Positions 22,161 to 30,637 of a DNA stretch of 33,534 nt are shown here, piece after piece (position 1 is the stretch's first letter; every line of letters starts with the position of its first letter). The notes under the pieces are model-generated. The model was not told where the DNA came from. It worked only from the letters and a program-made list of their open reading frames with translations, and did no database searches. Origin of the DNA: a virus; IMG/VR virus record IMGVR_UViG_3300001750_000017, positions 1-33,534 of that record. The stretch is one strand, 5' to 3'. A program made the translations under genes and the position numbers.

Positions 22161-22624
22161 TATTTAGTTCCTCCATCTAGTGAACTTTTAAATACCGACT
22201 GTCCGGTGCTAAATTGTGTGGCCTGAGATAATGATTCTCCCGCTAGATTTATTAAGGTGGAGGTTTCATTTCTCGTTGCAGCGCTAATCTTCTGGTTGAT
22301 AAAGCTCTCTCTGAACTTGGTATTTAAAGCATCCGCCTTTTCATCCTCGTTAAAAGCATTAAAGTCGTTTGCCTGCACTGAGCGAAAACTAGGGGATGTT
22401 ATCTCAATCCCGCCAGCCCCGGCCCTAGCTACATTGGAAGAAAGAACTCGAGAAAGGTTATCTATTCGCCTTATCGAGCGCTGAGTAGCTGCCACTTTTT
22501 CCTGGGTTCTCCGTGTTCTTAAGCTTGACCGTTGGAGGGCTGCCCCCTGTCTAGCCTGAAAAGCCCCGATACCTTTGGATACTCCACCCAATACTGTGAA
22601 AGCTGTTGTTACTGGGTCACCCAT
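22160..22624 (-). CDS. Internal virion protein (T7 gp14-like), 154 aa
   Basis: A small ejection protein. A Gly/Ala-rich N-terminus (FTVLGGVSKGIGAFQARQGAA) suggests membrane insertion, and it is followed by an Arg-rich coiled coil and an ARAGAGGIEITSPSF segment typical of podovirus gp14-like proteins. T7 gp14 forms a pore in the outer membrane during infection. The gene lies between the tail nozzle gene and the gp15-like gene, as expected, with single-base start/stop overlaps on both sides. Confidence 0.77.
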   Translation of the reverse strand: MGDPVTTAFTVLGGVSKGIGAFQARQGAALQRSSLRTRRTQEKVAATQRSIRRIDNLSRVLSSNVARAGAGGIEITSPSFRSVQANDFNAFNEDEKADALNTKFRESFINQKISAATRNETSTLINLAGESLSQATQFSTGQSVFKSSLDGGTK

Positions 22625-24552
22625 TAAATATCCACCTCATATCCAACGCCTCTAATAGTTGCTGGTAGAGGCTGGTCCTGTGTAATTGTAATTTTTTCTC
22701 TTGGGTCCCAACCCTGAAGAAGAGGGACTTCTGAAAAACCAGTTTTTGGCTCAATGGGATTAAAGCTGGTTGAATCACCAAACTCTAAAGAAGGGACCAA
22801 CACGCCATTAACTTTAAGCCCTAACGACTTAAAGTAATCAAGGAAAACAGTCTTTATCCTCTTTGGTAGATATAGATTGTTTCCAAGCTGAGTAGGTATA
22901 TTAAGAGGCATAGGAACCATCTCTGGGATAAAATTAATTCCCACCTCTACTGTAGAAACTTCTTTCTCAAGAGTTACTTGGCCACCAGAAACTTGTTGCT
23001 CATTGAAAATCAAACCATCCCCTATGATGCTAACCGTTTTACCTTCAAGATGAGTGAGACCTGTTATAACACTTTCAGGAGTAACAAACTCCTGGTAAGA
23101 CGCACTATCTGTAAACCTATTGAAGTCTAATTTTTCCAGGTAAAACACATCTTGTGAATCTATGTTTCTCTTTATCACGAAATATACTTCGTTGTTGATG
23201 CTTGTGGTTTTACCAAATTCACCATCGGTAGTACACAAGGTCCACGCACTTACTCCCTGCTCTTGCAGGGTTTGATAAACTGCCAGAGTTCCATCCGAAT
23301 TTGGATAAAACAAATATGTCCCATTGTCTCTGTCCGTATTCTCAAAAGACGAGCTATCAAGAGGAGTTCTAATTAGCTGAGGAGATAAGACACTAATGTC
23401 CACCTCATCATACTTAACCTTCTCCGCATTATAACCCAGACTGCGAATAATTTTACCACCTTTATCGATATAAATAATTTGATTATCAATAAATGAAATC
23501 TCAGGGTCTGCAATTCCTCTGCTCGTTTGCTCAGCAAAAAAAGCATTGGATGGGGTTAAAGGTGCTTCCTGCACTAGAGAGGTTGAATGCTCCCCATGAG
23601 TAGTAAATACAAGGAGGCTTGTGTAGCCAACTGTATGAATAATTTTATTACCTTTTCTCCCGTGAATAATAACTGAAATAGCATCTGCATCATTAGTGAC
23701 CGAAGTATTGAAATTGAAATAGTCATTTGTAGCGGATAGGAATATGCCGTTAGGAAGTGACATTGTCCCTCCAAACGTAAGTCTATTCTGGAAAAATGTT
23801 ACAGTTTTTGGCCAGCCTCTGCCATCAGAAAAAGCAACCTCACCAAGGAAGGAAAGAGTCCCCAGGATGGCTGCCCCATCAATGAAATCAGTAACCGTGA
23901 AGCCGGTGACTTGAGTTCCGCTAGTAAAGCCGGTAATGCGTACTGTACCCCCATTTCCTCTATAAAGACCACCAACATGCTCGGCAACAAATACGGGGCC
24001 TGATGAAGTAAGAGTAATATTCCCTGAAGTAGCAGAGGGGGTAAAAGTAACGGAATCATAATCGTTCCTAAAATCATATGAAGGAAAGAATCGGAAAGAT
24101 GGTGCGCCTAAGGTCCATCCTGCGTGCGCACTTGTTCTTACCAGTTCTCTTGGTTGATTAGTTCCATCTACAATAATTAAGCGATCAATGCTTTGGGTTA
24201 CGTTAATGTTCGGGATGTCGGCGGCTAGATAGGGACTAGCCAGGTTGGCCACCAAGGAATCTTCAAAATATATCCGAATAAACCCGGGTACGAAAAGCAA
24301 AATATAAACTGAACCATCTGAATGCTCAAAAGAATGCATAGCAACATCAGAAAAAGAAGTTATTCCAAAAGAAGAGACATCTTGAATGAAGGATAATCCA
24401 AACCTTCTTTGCAGCCCCCCTTGAGGAACAGTTAAAAAGTTTCTTATTTTTTGGGCACCTTTATAGTAAGGCTCGTAATTTACCCGCCCATGTAAAAGAG
24501 GATCGAGCTCCCCAGCAGTAAAGTTAGATTGAATGCTAACAACGGTAGCCAT
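22624..24552 (-). CDS. Tail tubular protein B (T7 gp12-like nozzle), 642 aa
   Basis: The nozzle of the short tail. The N-terminus has the family signature FTAGELDPLLHGR, then KIRNFLTVPQGGLQRRFG, and the central part is a beta-propeller-like region with repeated strands (RLIIVDGTNQPRELV, VTFFQNRLTFGGT). Length is usual for the podovirus family. A TTG at 24582 extends the frame, but ATG 24552 is chosen after an AGGGGAT site. It lies directly downstream of the gatekeeper protein and upstream of the ejection proteins. Confidence 0.88.
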   Translation of the reverse strand: MATVVSIQSNFTAGELDPLLHGRVNYEPYYKGAQKIRNFLTVPQGGLQRRFGLSFIQDVSSFGITSFSDVAMHSFEHSDGSVYILLFVPGFIRIYFEDSLVANLASPYLAADIPNINVTQSIDRLIIVDGTNQPRELVRTSAHAGWTLGAPSFRFFPSYDFRNDYDSVTFTPSATSGNITLTSSGPVFVAEHVGGLYRGNGGTVRITGFTSGTQVTGFTVTDFIDGAAILGTLSFLGEVAFSDGRGWPKTVTFFQNRLTFGGTMSLPNGIFLSATNDYFNFNTSVTNDADAISVIIHGRKGNKIIHTVGYTSLLVFTTHGEHSTSLVQEAPLTPSNAFFAEQTSRGIADPEISFIDNQIIYIDKGGKIIRSLGYNAEKVKYDEVDISVLSPQLIRTPLDSSSFENTDRDNGTYLFYPNSDGTLAVYQTLQEQGVSAWTLCTTDGEFGKTTSINNEVYFVIKRNIDSQDVFYLEKLDFNRFTDSASYQEFVTPESVITGLTHLEGKTVSIIGDGLIFNEQQVSGGQVTLEKEVSTVEVGINFIPEMVPMPLNIPTQLGNNLYLPKRIKTVFLDYFKSLGLKVNGVLVPSLEFGDSTSFNPIEPKTGFSEVPLLQGWDPREKITITQDQPLPATIRGVGYEVDI

Positions 24553-24556
24553 GAGC

Positions 24557-25135
24557 TCATCCCCTATTGTATCCCGAACCAAACCTCACATCGATGAAAG
24601 GAGCATCAACAATTGGCTGGTTAGGATGAGAGTAACCATCGGTAGCTAGAGCTCTTCGGTAGGCTAATTCCTTTCTCTTCTCCATCTTTTCCGCATAAGA
24701 TTCCTGAAGAGCAACCCCAAGAGATAAGTAATCCGCAATCGCATAAACAAAATATTCAACAAAGGTGGGTGGCAGCAGATGTTCAGGTGTTAAAAATCTG
24801 TATTCCGCAGTCAGGTCAATATTATTGCTAAAAACCTTGTCTTCGTAGATATTATAATTGGTGAGAGGATACAGCCTAATCAAGGCTAAATAATCTGAAG
24901 GAAGCTGAAATACATACTTCCAGTCGTCAATAATTGGGGTCGATACTAACCTACTTAACTGCTGAAGCCTTACATTAAATCTCCAGCTATCCGAGGATAA
25001 AAGAGAAGGATAGAGCAAGTCGTATGCTTGCTCTGCCGCAGGGCCAATAGGGCCAATAGAGGTGGTTTGGTTTATCACCCCTTTGCCTATCAAAGTTACT
25101 GCATTGGATATTATCTGTATCCGTGTAAATGCCAT
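24557..25135 (-). CDS. Tail tubular protein A (T7 gp11-like adaptor), 192 aa
   Basis: This protein would form the ring that joins the portal to the nozzle. The start AFTRIQIISNAVTLIGKG is typical, and the central DSWRFNVRLQQL and LPSDYLALIRLYP patterns are characteristic of the family. The C-terminal helix (ESYAEKMEKRKELAYRRAL) is followed by a short tail. Size and position before the nozzle gene are as expected. The start ATG overlaps the preceding stop (TAATG). Confidence 0.87.
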   Translation of the reverse strand: MAFTRIQIISNAVTLIGKGVINQTTSIGPIGPAAEQAYDLLYPSLLSSDSWRFNVRLQQLSRLVSTPIIDDWKYVFQLPSDYLALIRLYPLTNYNIYEDKVFSNNIDLTAEYRFLTPEHLLPPTFVEYFVYAIADYLSLGVALQESYAEKMEKRKELAYRRALATDGYSHPNQPIVDAPFIDVRFGSGYNRG

Positions 25136-25377
25136 TACAAAGTAATCGCGGCCACAGTAACATTAGGAGTGGTGGCTGTTACCACACGAAAACTATTAGC
25201 ATCGGAGGCTGCCACGAAAATCGTGTCCCCAATTAGGAGGCTAAGAGCAACCTGGTCGAAGTATGCAGAAGCATCAACAGTAGCTATCGCATCTGCCTCT
25301 GTTTTGTAGGTGTGAGCGGTAGGTGCGCCCTTCTGAGAGTTGCTACCGTTACTGAAACCATTTAAATCAAAAGCCAT
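25135..25377 (-). CDS. Single MAF-domain structural protein, 80 aa
   Basis: It consists only of the N-terminal domain shared with the two genes before it: MAF, a Ser/Gly/Asn segment, AP or APT, YKT or YAY, then DAIATVDASAYF and a GD turn, ending in strands RVVTATTP and VTVAAI. Similar short proteins occur in podovirus structural modules and are thought to decorate the head or form head fibres. It lies between the two longer paralogs and the tail adaptor. The ribosome site is AAGGAGA. The role is inferred. Confidence 0.72.
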   Translation of the reverse strand: MAFDLNGFSNGSNSQKGAPTAHTYKTEADAIATVDASAYFDQVALSLLIGDTIFVAASDANSFRVVTATTPNVTVAAITL

Positions 25378-25412
25378 AATATTTTCTCCTTGTGAGAATT
25401 AAAAAAAACCGA

Positions 25413-26042
25413 CTAGCTTAGCGGGGTCAATACCCAGTTAACCTTGATTGAAAATACTCCTGCTTGAGTATTTGTATCATTTGTAACCTCAAGTAACGTG
25501 TCCGAACTAATGAAAATTGGGGGGACCGAAAAAATAACTTTTACATCTGTTCCATGGGTAGTTAAATTATCGGTATGCAGTGTATTTGCGCCCTCTTTGA
25601 AGGACACAAGGAAAGGGCCGACTGCCGCTCCAGAATAAGAATACTCAATCCTCTCAATCTGGTAGCTTGTTGGGTTTGATGGGTCTAGTTGAGGCGCGAA
25701 AATACCCTCTGTCTGAGGTGGGGCTTGAGATAGCATATGGTTACCAATCGTTTGGTAAACCACTACATGCCTACTAGCAGTCTCATTGCCAATAATCTTG
25801 GTAGTAACCGAGCCAAATGAGGATGAGACCACCTTTAATACTGCGTACAAGCTAGGCATAACACCCAAAGAAGTAATACACTCAAGAATGTCGCCACGCT
25901 TCAATGTGACCGCCTTATCGTTGAAGTAATTATTTGATGATACTTCAGCTAGGTCATCTACACTCGAGTAGGCGTAAACCATAGGAGCGGCGGTATTCTT
26001 TCCGGAAGAAACCATGTTAAATGTTTCAAGTGTAAAAGCCAT
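25413..26042 (-). CDS. MAF-domain structural protein with beta-sandwich tail, 209 aa
   Basis: Residues 1-75 are the MAF domain (MVSSGKNTAAPMVYAYSS, NNYFN, LKRGDILE, VLKVVSSS). Residues about 90-209 form a separate beta-rich domain with strands such as RIEYSYSG and VGPFLVSFKEGANTLH. The C-terminal domain resembles that of its upstream neighbour in layout and in segments (PFLVSFKEG versus PFGVSFLVG; INWILQP versus VNWVLTP). This shows a duplication followed by divergence. Probably exposed on the virion; function inferred. Confidence 0.75.
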   Translation of the reverse strand: MAFTLETFNMVSSGKNTAAPMVYAYSSVDDLAEVSSNNYFNDKAVTLKRGDILECITSLGVMPSLYAVLKVVSSSFGSVTTKIIGNETASRHVVVYQTIGNHMLSQAPPQTEGIFAPQLDPSNPTSYQIERIEYSYSGAAVGPFLVSFKEGANTLHTDNLTTHGTDVKVIFSVPPIFISSDTLLEVTNDTNTQAGVFSIKVNWVLTPLS

Positions 26043-26051
26043 AATAAATCC

Positions 26052-26678
26052 TTAGCTTGCTGGTTGTAAAATCCAGTTAATGTAAAGCCCAGTAACACTT
26101 GGATGAGGCTGGCTGTCATTCCTGAAGACCAGAGGGTCATTTGCCCCTACAAGCTGAGAGCTTGTGAAGCTCCCTTTGTTGTTGGGTCCAACTGAGGTTA
26201 AGTCAAGCGAATGAACAACAGTTGCTCCTACCAGGAATGAAACTCCGAAAGGACTGCCGCTAAGCTCGATGTAGTTAAATGTAGCCCCTAGTAAAGTGAA
26301 AGTAGCTACACCACTAATGGTTGTCGGAGGGTAAATATTAAATGAAGTTGGGGTCGCTACACTAATCTGCGTGTTATTAATGTGCTGAGTTAAAGTTATA
26401 ATTCCAGAAGCACCTAAGCCTCCAAAGCTTATTTCTTCAACAACAACCCCGCTAATTGAGGAACTTACTACTCTAAAGAATTTATATACTGGCGTGGCTG
26501 CCATATCTAAAGAGGATTGAATTAAGTCATTCTCACGAAATTTTAAATAAGCCGCGTTAAAATAATTAGCCAACTCGACTGTTGCGGCGGAATCATTTGT
26601 AATGTAAGCGTACGTAGTAGGGGCAAATGTATTCATCCCTGATGATATTGTATTTAAACCTTTTAATTCAAATGCCAT
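26052..26678 (-). CDS. MAF-domain structural protein with beta-sandwich tail, 208 aa
   Basis: This is the first of three tandem relatives. The N-terminal 80 residues hold the common domain (TISSGMNTFAPTTYAYIT, ANYFN, FRENDLIQ, FRVVSSS). The C-terminal 120 residues are beta-rich and end in YINWILQPAS, like the second paralog. The start ATG has GGAGAATAG upstream, following a hairpin after the capsid gene. Placement next to the major capsid gene suggests a head decoration or fibre protein. Confidence 0.75.
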   Translation of the reverse strand: MAFELKGLNTISSGMNTFAPTTYAYITNDSAATVELANYFNAAYLKFRENDLIQSSLDMAATPVYKFFRVVSSSISGVVVEEISFGGLGASGIITLTQHINNTQISVATPTSFNIYPPTTISGVATFTLLGATFNYIELSGSPFGVSFLVGATVVHSLDLTSVGPNNKGSFTSSQLVGANDPLVFRNDSQPHPSVTGLYINWILQPAS

Positions 26679-26696
26679 TTTCTATTCTCCAGAAAT

Positions 26697-26720
26697 GTGG
26701 GAGAGCCTAAACTCTCCCAC
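26697..26720 (-). terminator. Stem-loop after the capsid gene
   Basis: GTGGGAGAG and CTCTCCCAC make a perfect 9-bp stem with a 6-base loop, 16 bases beyond the capsid stop codon. On the minus strand it is followed only by ATTT, so it is probably a partial terminator or an mRNA stabiliser that sets high capsid expression apart from the genes behind it. Confidence 0.65.
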
Positions 26721-26736
26721 CGCGTTACCAATATTC

Positions 26737-27576
26737 TTAAACAGTTTCGTCAATGCTAATTTTAACGATACCTTTGTCGTCTACAGGAATAGCGCCACCC
26801 TGGAAGATACCAGCGCTGAGCCAAGATAGTTTCTCAGGGATGTAGTTAACTTCAGTCCTAAAGTTAAGACCTGTAGCAAAGCCTACTGAGTCGTGCGCGT
26901 ATGCAAAGCATGTGCGGTCCGTATCAGTGCCCGGCAAACCACCCTCTCCCATGGTAGGAATAACTTTAAACATAAAGTTAAATATCTTAAGGTTATCCAA
27001 GCCGCCATTATTAAGAGCCATCTGACTAACAAAGTCATTGCTTGTAATTTTTTCTTGGTCCAATAATTGAGCCTCTGCCCCAGCAGTAAGCGCAATAGTG
27101 CGACCTTCTCGTCCTACACCGTTAGCATTTAGGAACTTGTTGATGTCGCGAAGCTTTGCAAACGTAAAGCCAGTGCCACCTACGGGAATAAGATTGGAGG
27201 TAGTTGATGAGTCTAGTGCGCCAATAAGGATTTGATCACTCCGACGACCAATCGCCATAGCAATCGCTTCTGCTAACTCTCTCTTATCGTCAAAAGCAAC
27301 TTCTTGTTGGTCAAAGATATCGGTGTATTCGACAGCATTCCAGTTGGTTAAAATAGCTTCTTTATGTACATAAGTGATATTCATAGGGCTAACATCATCT
27401 TGCGATGCTTTTTGTTGAGCCATACCTTCGCCCATTAATGGGAATTTAATGCTCTTGCCTCGTACATCTGATTTTGTTCGGACGGTGTCGCGCAGGTGAA
27501 AGCCTTTCGCCTGGTAAATGGCTTTAACCAAAGACGAAAACTCAATACTTGCAACTTCTTTTAAAAACTTGGACAT
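26737..27576 (-). CDS. Major capsid protein
   Basis: The 279-residue shell protein. The sequence shows the pattern of podovirus HK97-fold capsids: an N-terminal arm (LKEVASIEFSSLVKAIYQ), an E-loop-like stretch (RGKSIKFPLMGEG), the long helix around RELAEAIAMAIGRRSDQILIGAL, and the P-domain end (VNYIPEKLSWLSAG). It follows the scaffold gene but has its own promoter and a hairpin in the leader, which suits the need for hundreds of copies. The ribosome site is AGGAG, eight bases before ATG. Confidence 0.9.
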   Translation of the reverse strand: MSKFLKEVASIEFSSLVKAIYQAKGFHLRDTVRTKSDVRGKSIKFPLMGEGMAQQKASQDDVSPMNITYVHKEAILTNWNAVEYTDIFDQQEVAFDDKRELAEAIAMAIGRRSDQILIGALDSSTTSNLIPVGGTGFTFAKLRDINKFLNANGVGREGRTIALTAGAEAQLLDQEKITSNDFVSQMALNNGGLDNLKIFNFMFKVIPTMGEGGLPGTDTDRTCFAYAHDSVGFATGLNFRTEVNYIPEKLSWLSAGIFQGGAIPVDDKGIVKISIDETV

Positions 27577-27590
27577 AATTGTAACTCCTA

Positions 27591-27615
27591 AATAAATTAA
27601 AAAACCTAATTTATT
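27591..27615 (-). promoter_or_regulatory. Leader hairpin of the capsid mRNA
   Basis: AATAAATTA (27591-27599) and TAATTTATT (27607-27615) form a perfect 9-bp stem with a 7-base loop, ending just upstream of the capsid AGGAG site. AT-rich hairpins at this place can stabilise mRNA and keep the ribosome site open. Confidence 0.55.
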
Positions 27616-27740
27616 CGGGTGTCACAACCAGTATTACAGGGAGGGCCGAAAACAATACGCTTAGTTATCTGTCCAGTCTTTCAGGGCAGGCCAAGCAACA
27701 GCGCGGATAGAGATAAAATCCCTACCCACACCTTTCGTTA

Positions 27741-27769
27741 AATATATCCAAAATCAATTTAAATGTCAA
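27741..27769 (-). promoter_or_regulatory. Capsid gene promoter
   Basis: TTGACA (27769-27764), 17 bases, TATATT (27746-27741) on the minus strand, just after the scaffold stop codon. Transcription would begin near 27735, giving a leader of about 160 bases. A 9-bp inverted repeat (27751-27759 with 27777-27785) flanks the -35 box and may be an operator. Confidence 0.8.
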
Positions 27770-27783
27770 TATTTATAATTGAT

Positions 27784-28590
27784 TTAATTTGTTCCGTAAT
27801 GAGCCTCAAACTTTTTAGTGGTTTCAGCCCGGAACACGGGGTCTGTCATGTAGCGAGGGTCTTGGACTAGCTGCTCCAAATACTGTGCATTTAGCTTTTC
27901 TTGATATTGAGAGGCTTCCTTGGCGCTTGGAAGGCCAGATTCTCGGGTTAATTTGCGCAGTTTATCTAGCATCATAACCTTCTCTGCCGACGTTGCCATG
28001 GACTTTAAGGACTCCGCCTCTTCACTTGAAAAGTTATTGTTAATCCAGGATGTGACCGTGTTGATTTTCTCCTGGCCATCTGGTCCTAGCTTCTCTATTT
28101 CGTGCTCGGGAGTGGTCTGCGAGGATATTTTTCCTTCAATGTATCTATTTACAATTCCATCAAAGATATCTTGAGACATGTTTTGTTCTTTTGCATAAGA
28201 CTGAAAGTCCTGAAACATAGGGTCAGAAGAATCAAAAGACCAGTCCTCTCTCTGCTCAAAGGATTCAACGCTGTACTCCTCTGGAGCACCAGAAAAAGAA
28301 CCGAGCTTTCGCTCTGCGTCTTTATATGCTTTTGCTTGAGCGGCTTGTGAGCCGAATTTTGAAGATAAGTAATCTGGCTTAGGGCCAGTGCCTGGGACAT
28401 TTTCATCGATGAACCAGAGCTCTAAATCAGGATTAGCAGGTGCGGCATCAGGCACGTCTGATGAAGGTGGTTGAATGGGTGCTGACCCGCTTTCATAGCC
28501 TACAGCGCTCTCGGATTGAGCACTCGAGACGTCTACCACACCAGACTCTAATGATACTCCGTTTTCGCTAGAAATCAAGCTTTCACTCAT
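27784..28590 (-). CDS. Scaffold / capsid assembly protein
   Basis: A 268-residue acidic protein with a Ser/Glu-rich, Pro-rich and probably disordered N-terminus, a middle helix-rich part (FQDFQSYAKEQNMSQDIFDGI), and a C-terminal helical tail with LVQDPRYMTDPVFRAETTKKF and basic residues. This is the layout of T7 gp9-type scaffolds, whose basic C-terminus binds the capsid. It lies between the portal and capsid genes, as in other podoviruses. The start ATG overlaps the upstream stop (ATGA), after AAAGGAG. Confidence 0.87.
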   Translation of the reverse strand: MSESLISSENGVSLESGVVDVSSAQSESAVGYESGSAPIQPPSSDVPDAAPANPDLELWFIDENVPGTGPKPDYLSSKFGSQAAQAKAYKDAERKLGSFSGAPEEYSVESFEQREDWSFDSSDPMFQDFQSYAKEQNMSQDIFDGIVNRYIEGKISSQTTPEHEIEKLGPDGQEKINTVTSWINNNFSSEEAESLKSMATSAEKVMMLDKLRKLTRESGLPSAKEASQYQEKLNAQYLEQLVQDPRYMTDPVFRAETTKKFEAHYGTN

Positions 28591-28847
28591 GATATATCTC
28601 CTTTAAGTAGGTGTAAGACCTCTCGAATCAGGGTATTTTGACCCTCTCGGGTGCGCCCAAAATTTTCATTCTCATGGATTGGCAAAACCGGGGCTTCCAA
28701 ATAATTCTCTCTCCACAAATCCAAGACTGCCTTCCCTTCATCCGAAGAGAATAGCCTCTTAATGCACCTCGCGTAATGCAGCGTTTTATCATCCGCATCC
28801 GTGTTTGCACTCTTATACTCACTCGAGTATTCACTTTCTTTTGTCAT
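28587..28847 (-). CDS. Bbp19-like small head-region protein, 86 aa
   Basis: A small protein of the type found between portal and scaffold in many podoviruses and similar to Bbp19 of Bordetella phage BPP-1. It has an aromatic/charged helix YARCIKRLFSSDEGKAVLDLW, then a C-terminal TREGQNTLIREVLHLL. Its role is not known; the position suggests head assembly. It overlaps both neighbours (ATGA). Confidence 0.7.
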   Translation of the reverse strand: MTKESEYSSEYKSANTDADDKTLHYARCIKRLFSSDEGKAVLDLWRENYLEAPVLPIHENENFGRTREGQNTLIREVLHLLKGDIS

Positions 28848-30382
28848 ACTAAATCACCCTCCTCTGGGTTGCCTTCTTCTTCCTCAGGCTGCTCTCCTTG
28901 CGCCTGTGCCTGTGCCTGGTCAATCGTATCTTGAACCTGTGCTGCATCCTTTATCAAGATAGGGTCTACACCCAACTTCTCTCCTACCCACTCACTAAGT
29001 TGAGCTGCATTCACCCCTCCAAGGGCGAGTTCAGGGCCAACAGCCGCCTGCATAACCTCAAGGTATCGCGTGAACCTTGAAAGCTCCGCTTCTTCCTCTC
29101 TGCGGTTAATAGGAGACTCGTAGGACAGGGCAACTTGTTTTCCATCTATCTTGATATCAGGGAATAATCCTTTCTTCTTAAGAATAAACACTACGCGGTC
29201 AATAATCTTCGGCAAGAACTCCACCTGAAGGCGCCCAAAAGCCGGTCCAATCTCTTCGATGAGAGCTTGATTCCTAATAGATATTTCTGTGGCTGTTTTT
29301 GCTGGGGAGTTAATGGGCCCCAAGGGGTCTGCAAACATGAGGGAATTAACCTGGCTCATCAAGTTCTCGCGCAGCTCCAACGAAAAATTAACATTACTAT
29401 CGAACTGCAGAGGCTGCAAAGGCCAGCCACCTGAGCCAGTTTGATTTACTGAGATTATAGTATTGGGCTCGACTTTTACATTGAATGGATTTAATACTCC
29501 ATCATTAAAAGCCATCAATGGAGGGGCCACCTTAAGCGCTCCACTTTTAAATTCAAATCTAGCTAGCTCATTAAGGCTTAGCATAGATGGAAGAGCATTT
29601 ATTACCGGGCCCCTGCCTAGAACTTCAGTGCTCCTCTTGGACCATCGATAAACAATCCAACGAGATGATGAAGACTCCTCCTCTAAAAGAATATCTCTAG
29701 AGCCAGATGTGAGCAACATGAACTTATACATCTTGGTCTTTTCGTCAAATATAGTCCCTTCAATCAGCTCAGTAACAGCCGTGATATCTCCTCTAACCGC
29801 CTCTTCCATCGCCGCAGTAAGCTTGGCGCCGGGCCACATAAACTTTATATTCCTAATTGGGATGCGATTAAAATCTCTCCACACGGTCTCAATCGTTCCA
29901 AACGGCCCCTCTTCAGGGTAGAAAGTTTCAATAGGAACCACCGTGAAAATAAGAGGGTTTTCATCATCACCCTCAACACATGTAACTGCAGCTGTACCCA
30001 CAGCAAGGTCAAAATAAGATTCGTTAACAGCAAGGTCAAAATTGGAAGCATGAATATACTCAAAAATCCTCTTTGTCGCCGCCTCTAACTTCTTATTTAT
30101 ATCGTGTTGCAAGTTCTCCGGGATGTCCTTTCCTGATATAAGCTTCACCCACCACACCCCTGCCGGAGTTAAAAGAGATTGCATTTTGGATGCGAAAGTT
30201 ATAACGGCCTTTACCATGGTGGTATCGAATACCCTAGCCTCTTCTCTTTGACCTGGAGTTATAACGCCAAAGGTGTATCGGTGCGGCTGAGAGAAAAGAT
30301 AAGCATCTTCAAGTAGGCTTCGCCACTCCATAGCCCTGGCTTTAGCTTCGGCGTACCGAGCAAAAATCTTGTTATCTAACAT
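28844..30382 (-). CDS. Portal protein (head-tail connector)
   Basis: The 512-residue portal forms the dodecameric ring through which DNA passes. It matches the podovirus head-tail connector family: SLLEDAYLFSQPHR near the N-terminus, then ITFASKMQSLLTPAGVWWV, SYFDLAVGTAAV, ETFYPEEGPFGTI, GRGPVINALPSMLSLNELARFE, SPAKTATEISIRNQ, and the final ALSYESPINRREE. The C-terminal 40 residues are Gln/Glu-rich and probably disordered. The ribosome site is AGGG, six bases before ATG. It heads the conserved structural block. Confidence 0.95.
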   Translation of the reverse strand: MLDNKIFARYAEAKARAMEWRSLLEDAYLFSQPHRYTFGVITPGQREEARVFDTTMVKAVITFASKMQSLLTPAGVWWVKLISGKDIPENLQHDINKKLEAATKRIFEYIHASNFDLAVNESYFDLAVGTAAVTCVEGDDENPLIFTVVPIETFYPEEGPFGTIETVWRDFNRIPIRNIKFMWPGAKLTAAMEEAVRGDITAVTELIEGTIFDEKTKMYKFMLLTSGSRDILLEEESSSSRWIVYRWSKRSTEVLGRGPVINALPSMLSLNELARFEFKSGALKVAPPLMAFNDGVLNPFNVKVEPNTIISVNQTGSGGWPLQPLQFDSNVNFSLELRENLMSQVNSLMFADPLGPINSPAKTATEISIRNQALIEEIGPAFGRLQVEFLPKIIDRVVFILKKKGLFPDIKIDGKQVALSYESPINRREEEAELSRFTRYLEVMQAAVGPELALGGVNAAQLSEWVGEKLGVDPILIKDAAQVQDTIDQAQAQAQGEQPEEEEGNPEEGDLV

Positions 30383-30385
30383 GTA

Positions 30386-30628
30386 CTACCCTAGCAATGA
30401 GCTTAATGTTCTATTTGGAATCTGTTGCTGCGCGCCGCCTGTAGTCTTGGAATCGATAACATCCAAAGGCGTACGACTAGAACGAGCTCGAAGGAGCCTC
30501 ACTCTTTCTGAATCTAATTTTTTCTTTTTTTGGCTCTCGACTCTCTTTGCATCTGCGAGCTCTGCCTGAGCAGCCCGCCTGTCTCTCTTGGCATCTTTCC
30601 TAGCCCTGCTTCCGGTAATATCACCCAT
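30386..30628 (-). CDS. Small basic coiled-coil protein before portal, 80 aa
   Basis: Not firmly recognised. It has a strongly charged helix rich in Arg/Lys/Ala/Glu (residues about 8-50), then a Ser/Arg segment and a Gly/Gln-rich C-terminus ending NRTLSSLLG. Short proteins of this composition are often seen directly upstream of podovirus portals. The start ATG follows TTAGGAG; the stop lies three bases before the portal start. A structural or assembly role is possible. Confidence 0.75.
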   Translation of the reverse strand: MGDITGSRARKDAKRDRRAAQAELADAKRVESQKKKKLDSERVRLLRARSSRTPLDVIDSKTTGGAQQQIPNRTLSSLLG

Positions 30629-30637
30629 AAGAATCTC

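Noticed and set aside
26697-26750. Programmed frameshift at the capsid end, as in T7 10A/10B
   Set aside because: The -1 frame is open for about 25 codons and a hairpin follows, but there is no proper X XXY YYZ slippery site in frame at the stop codon.
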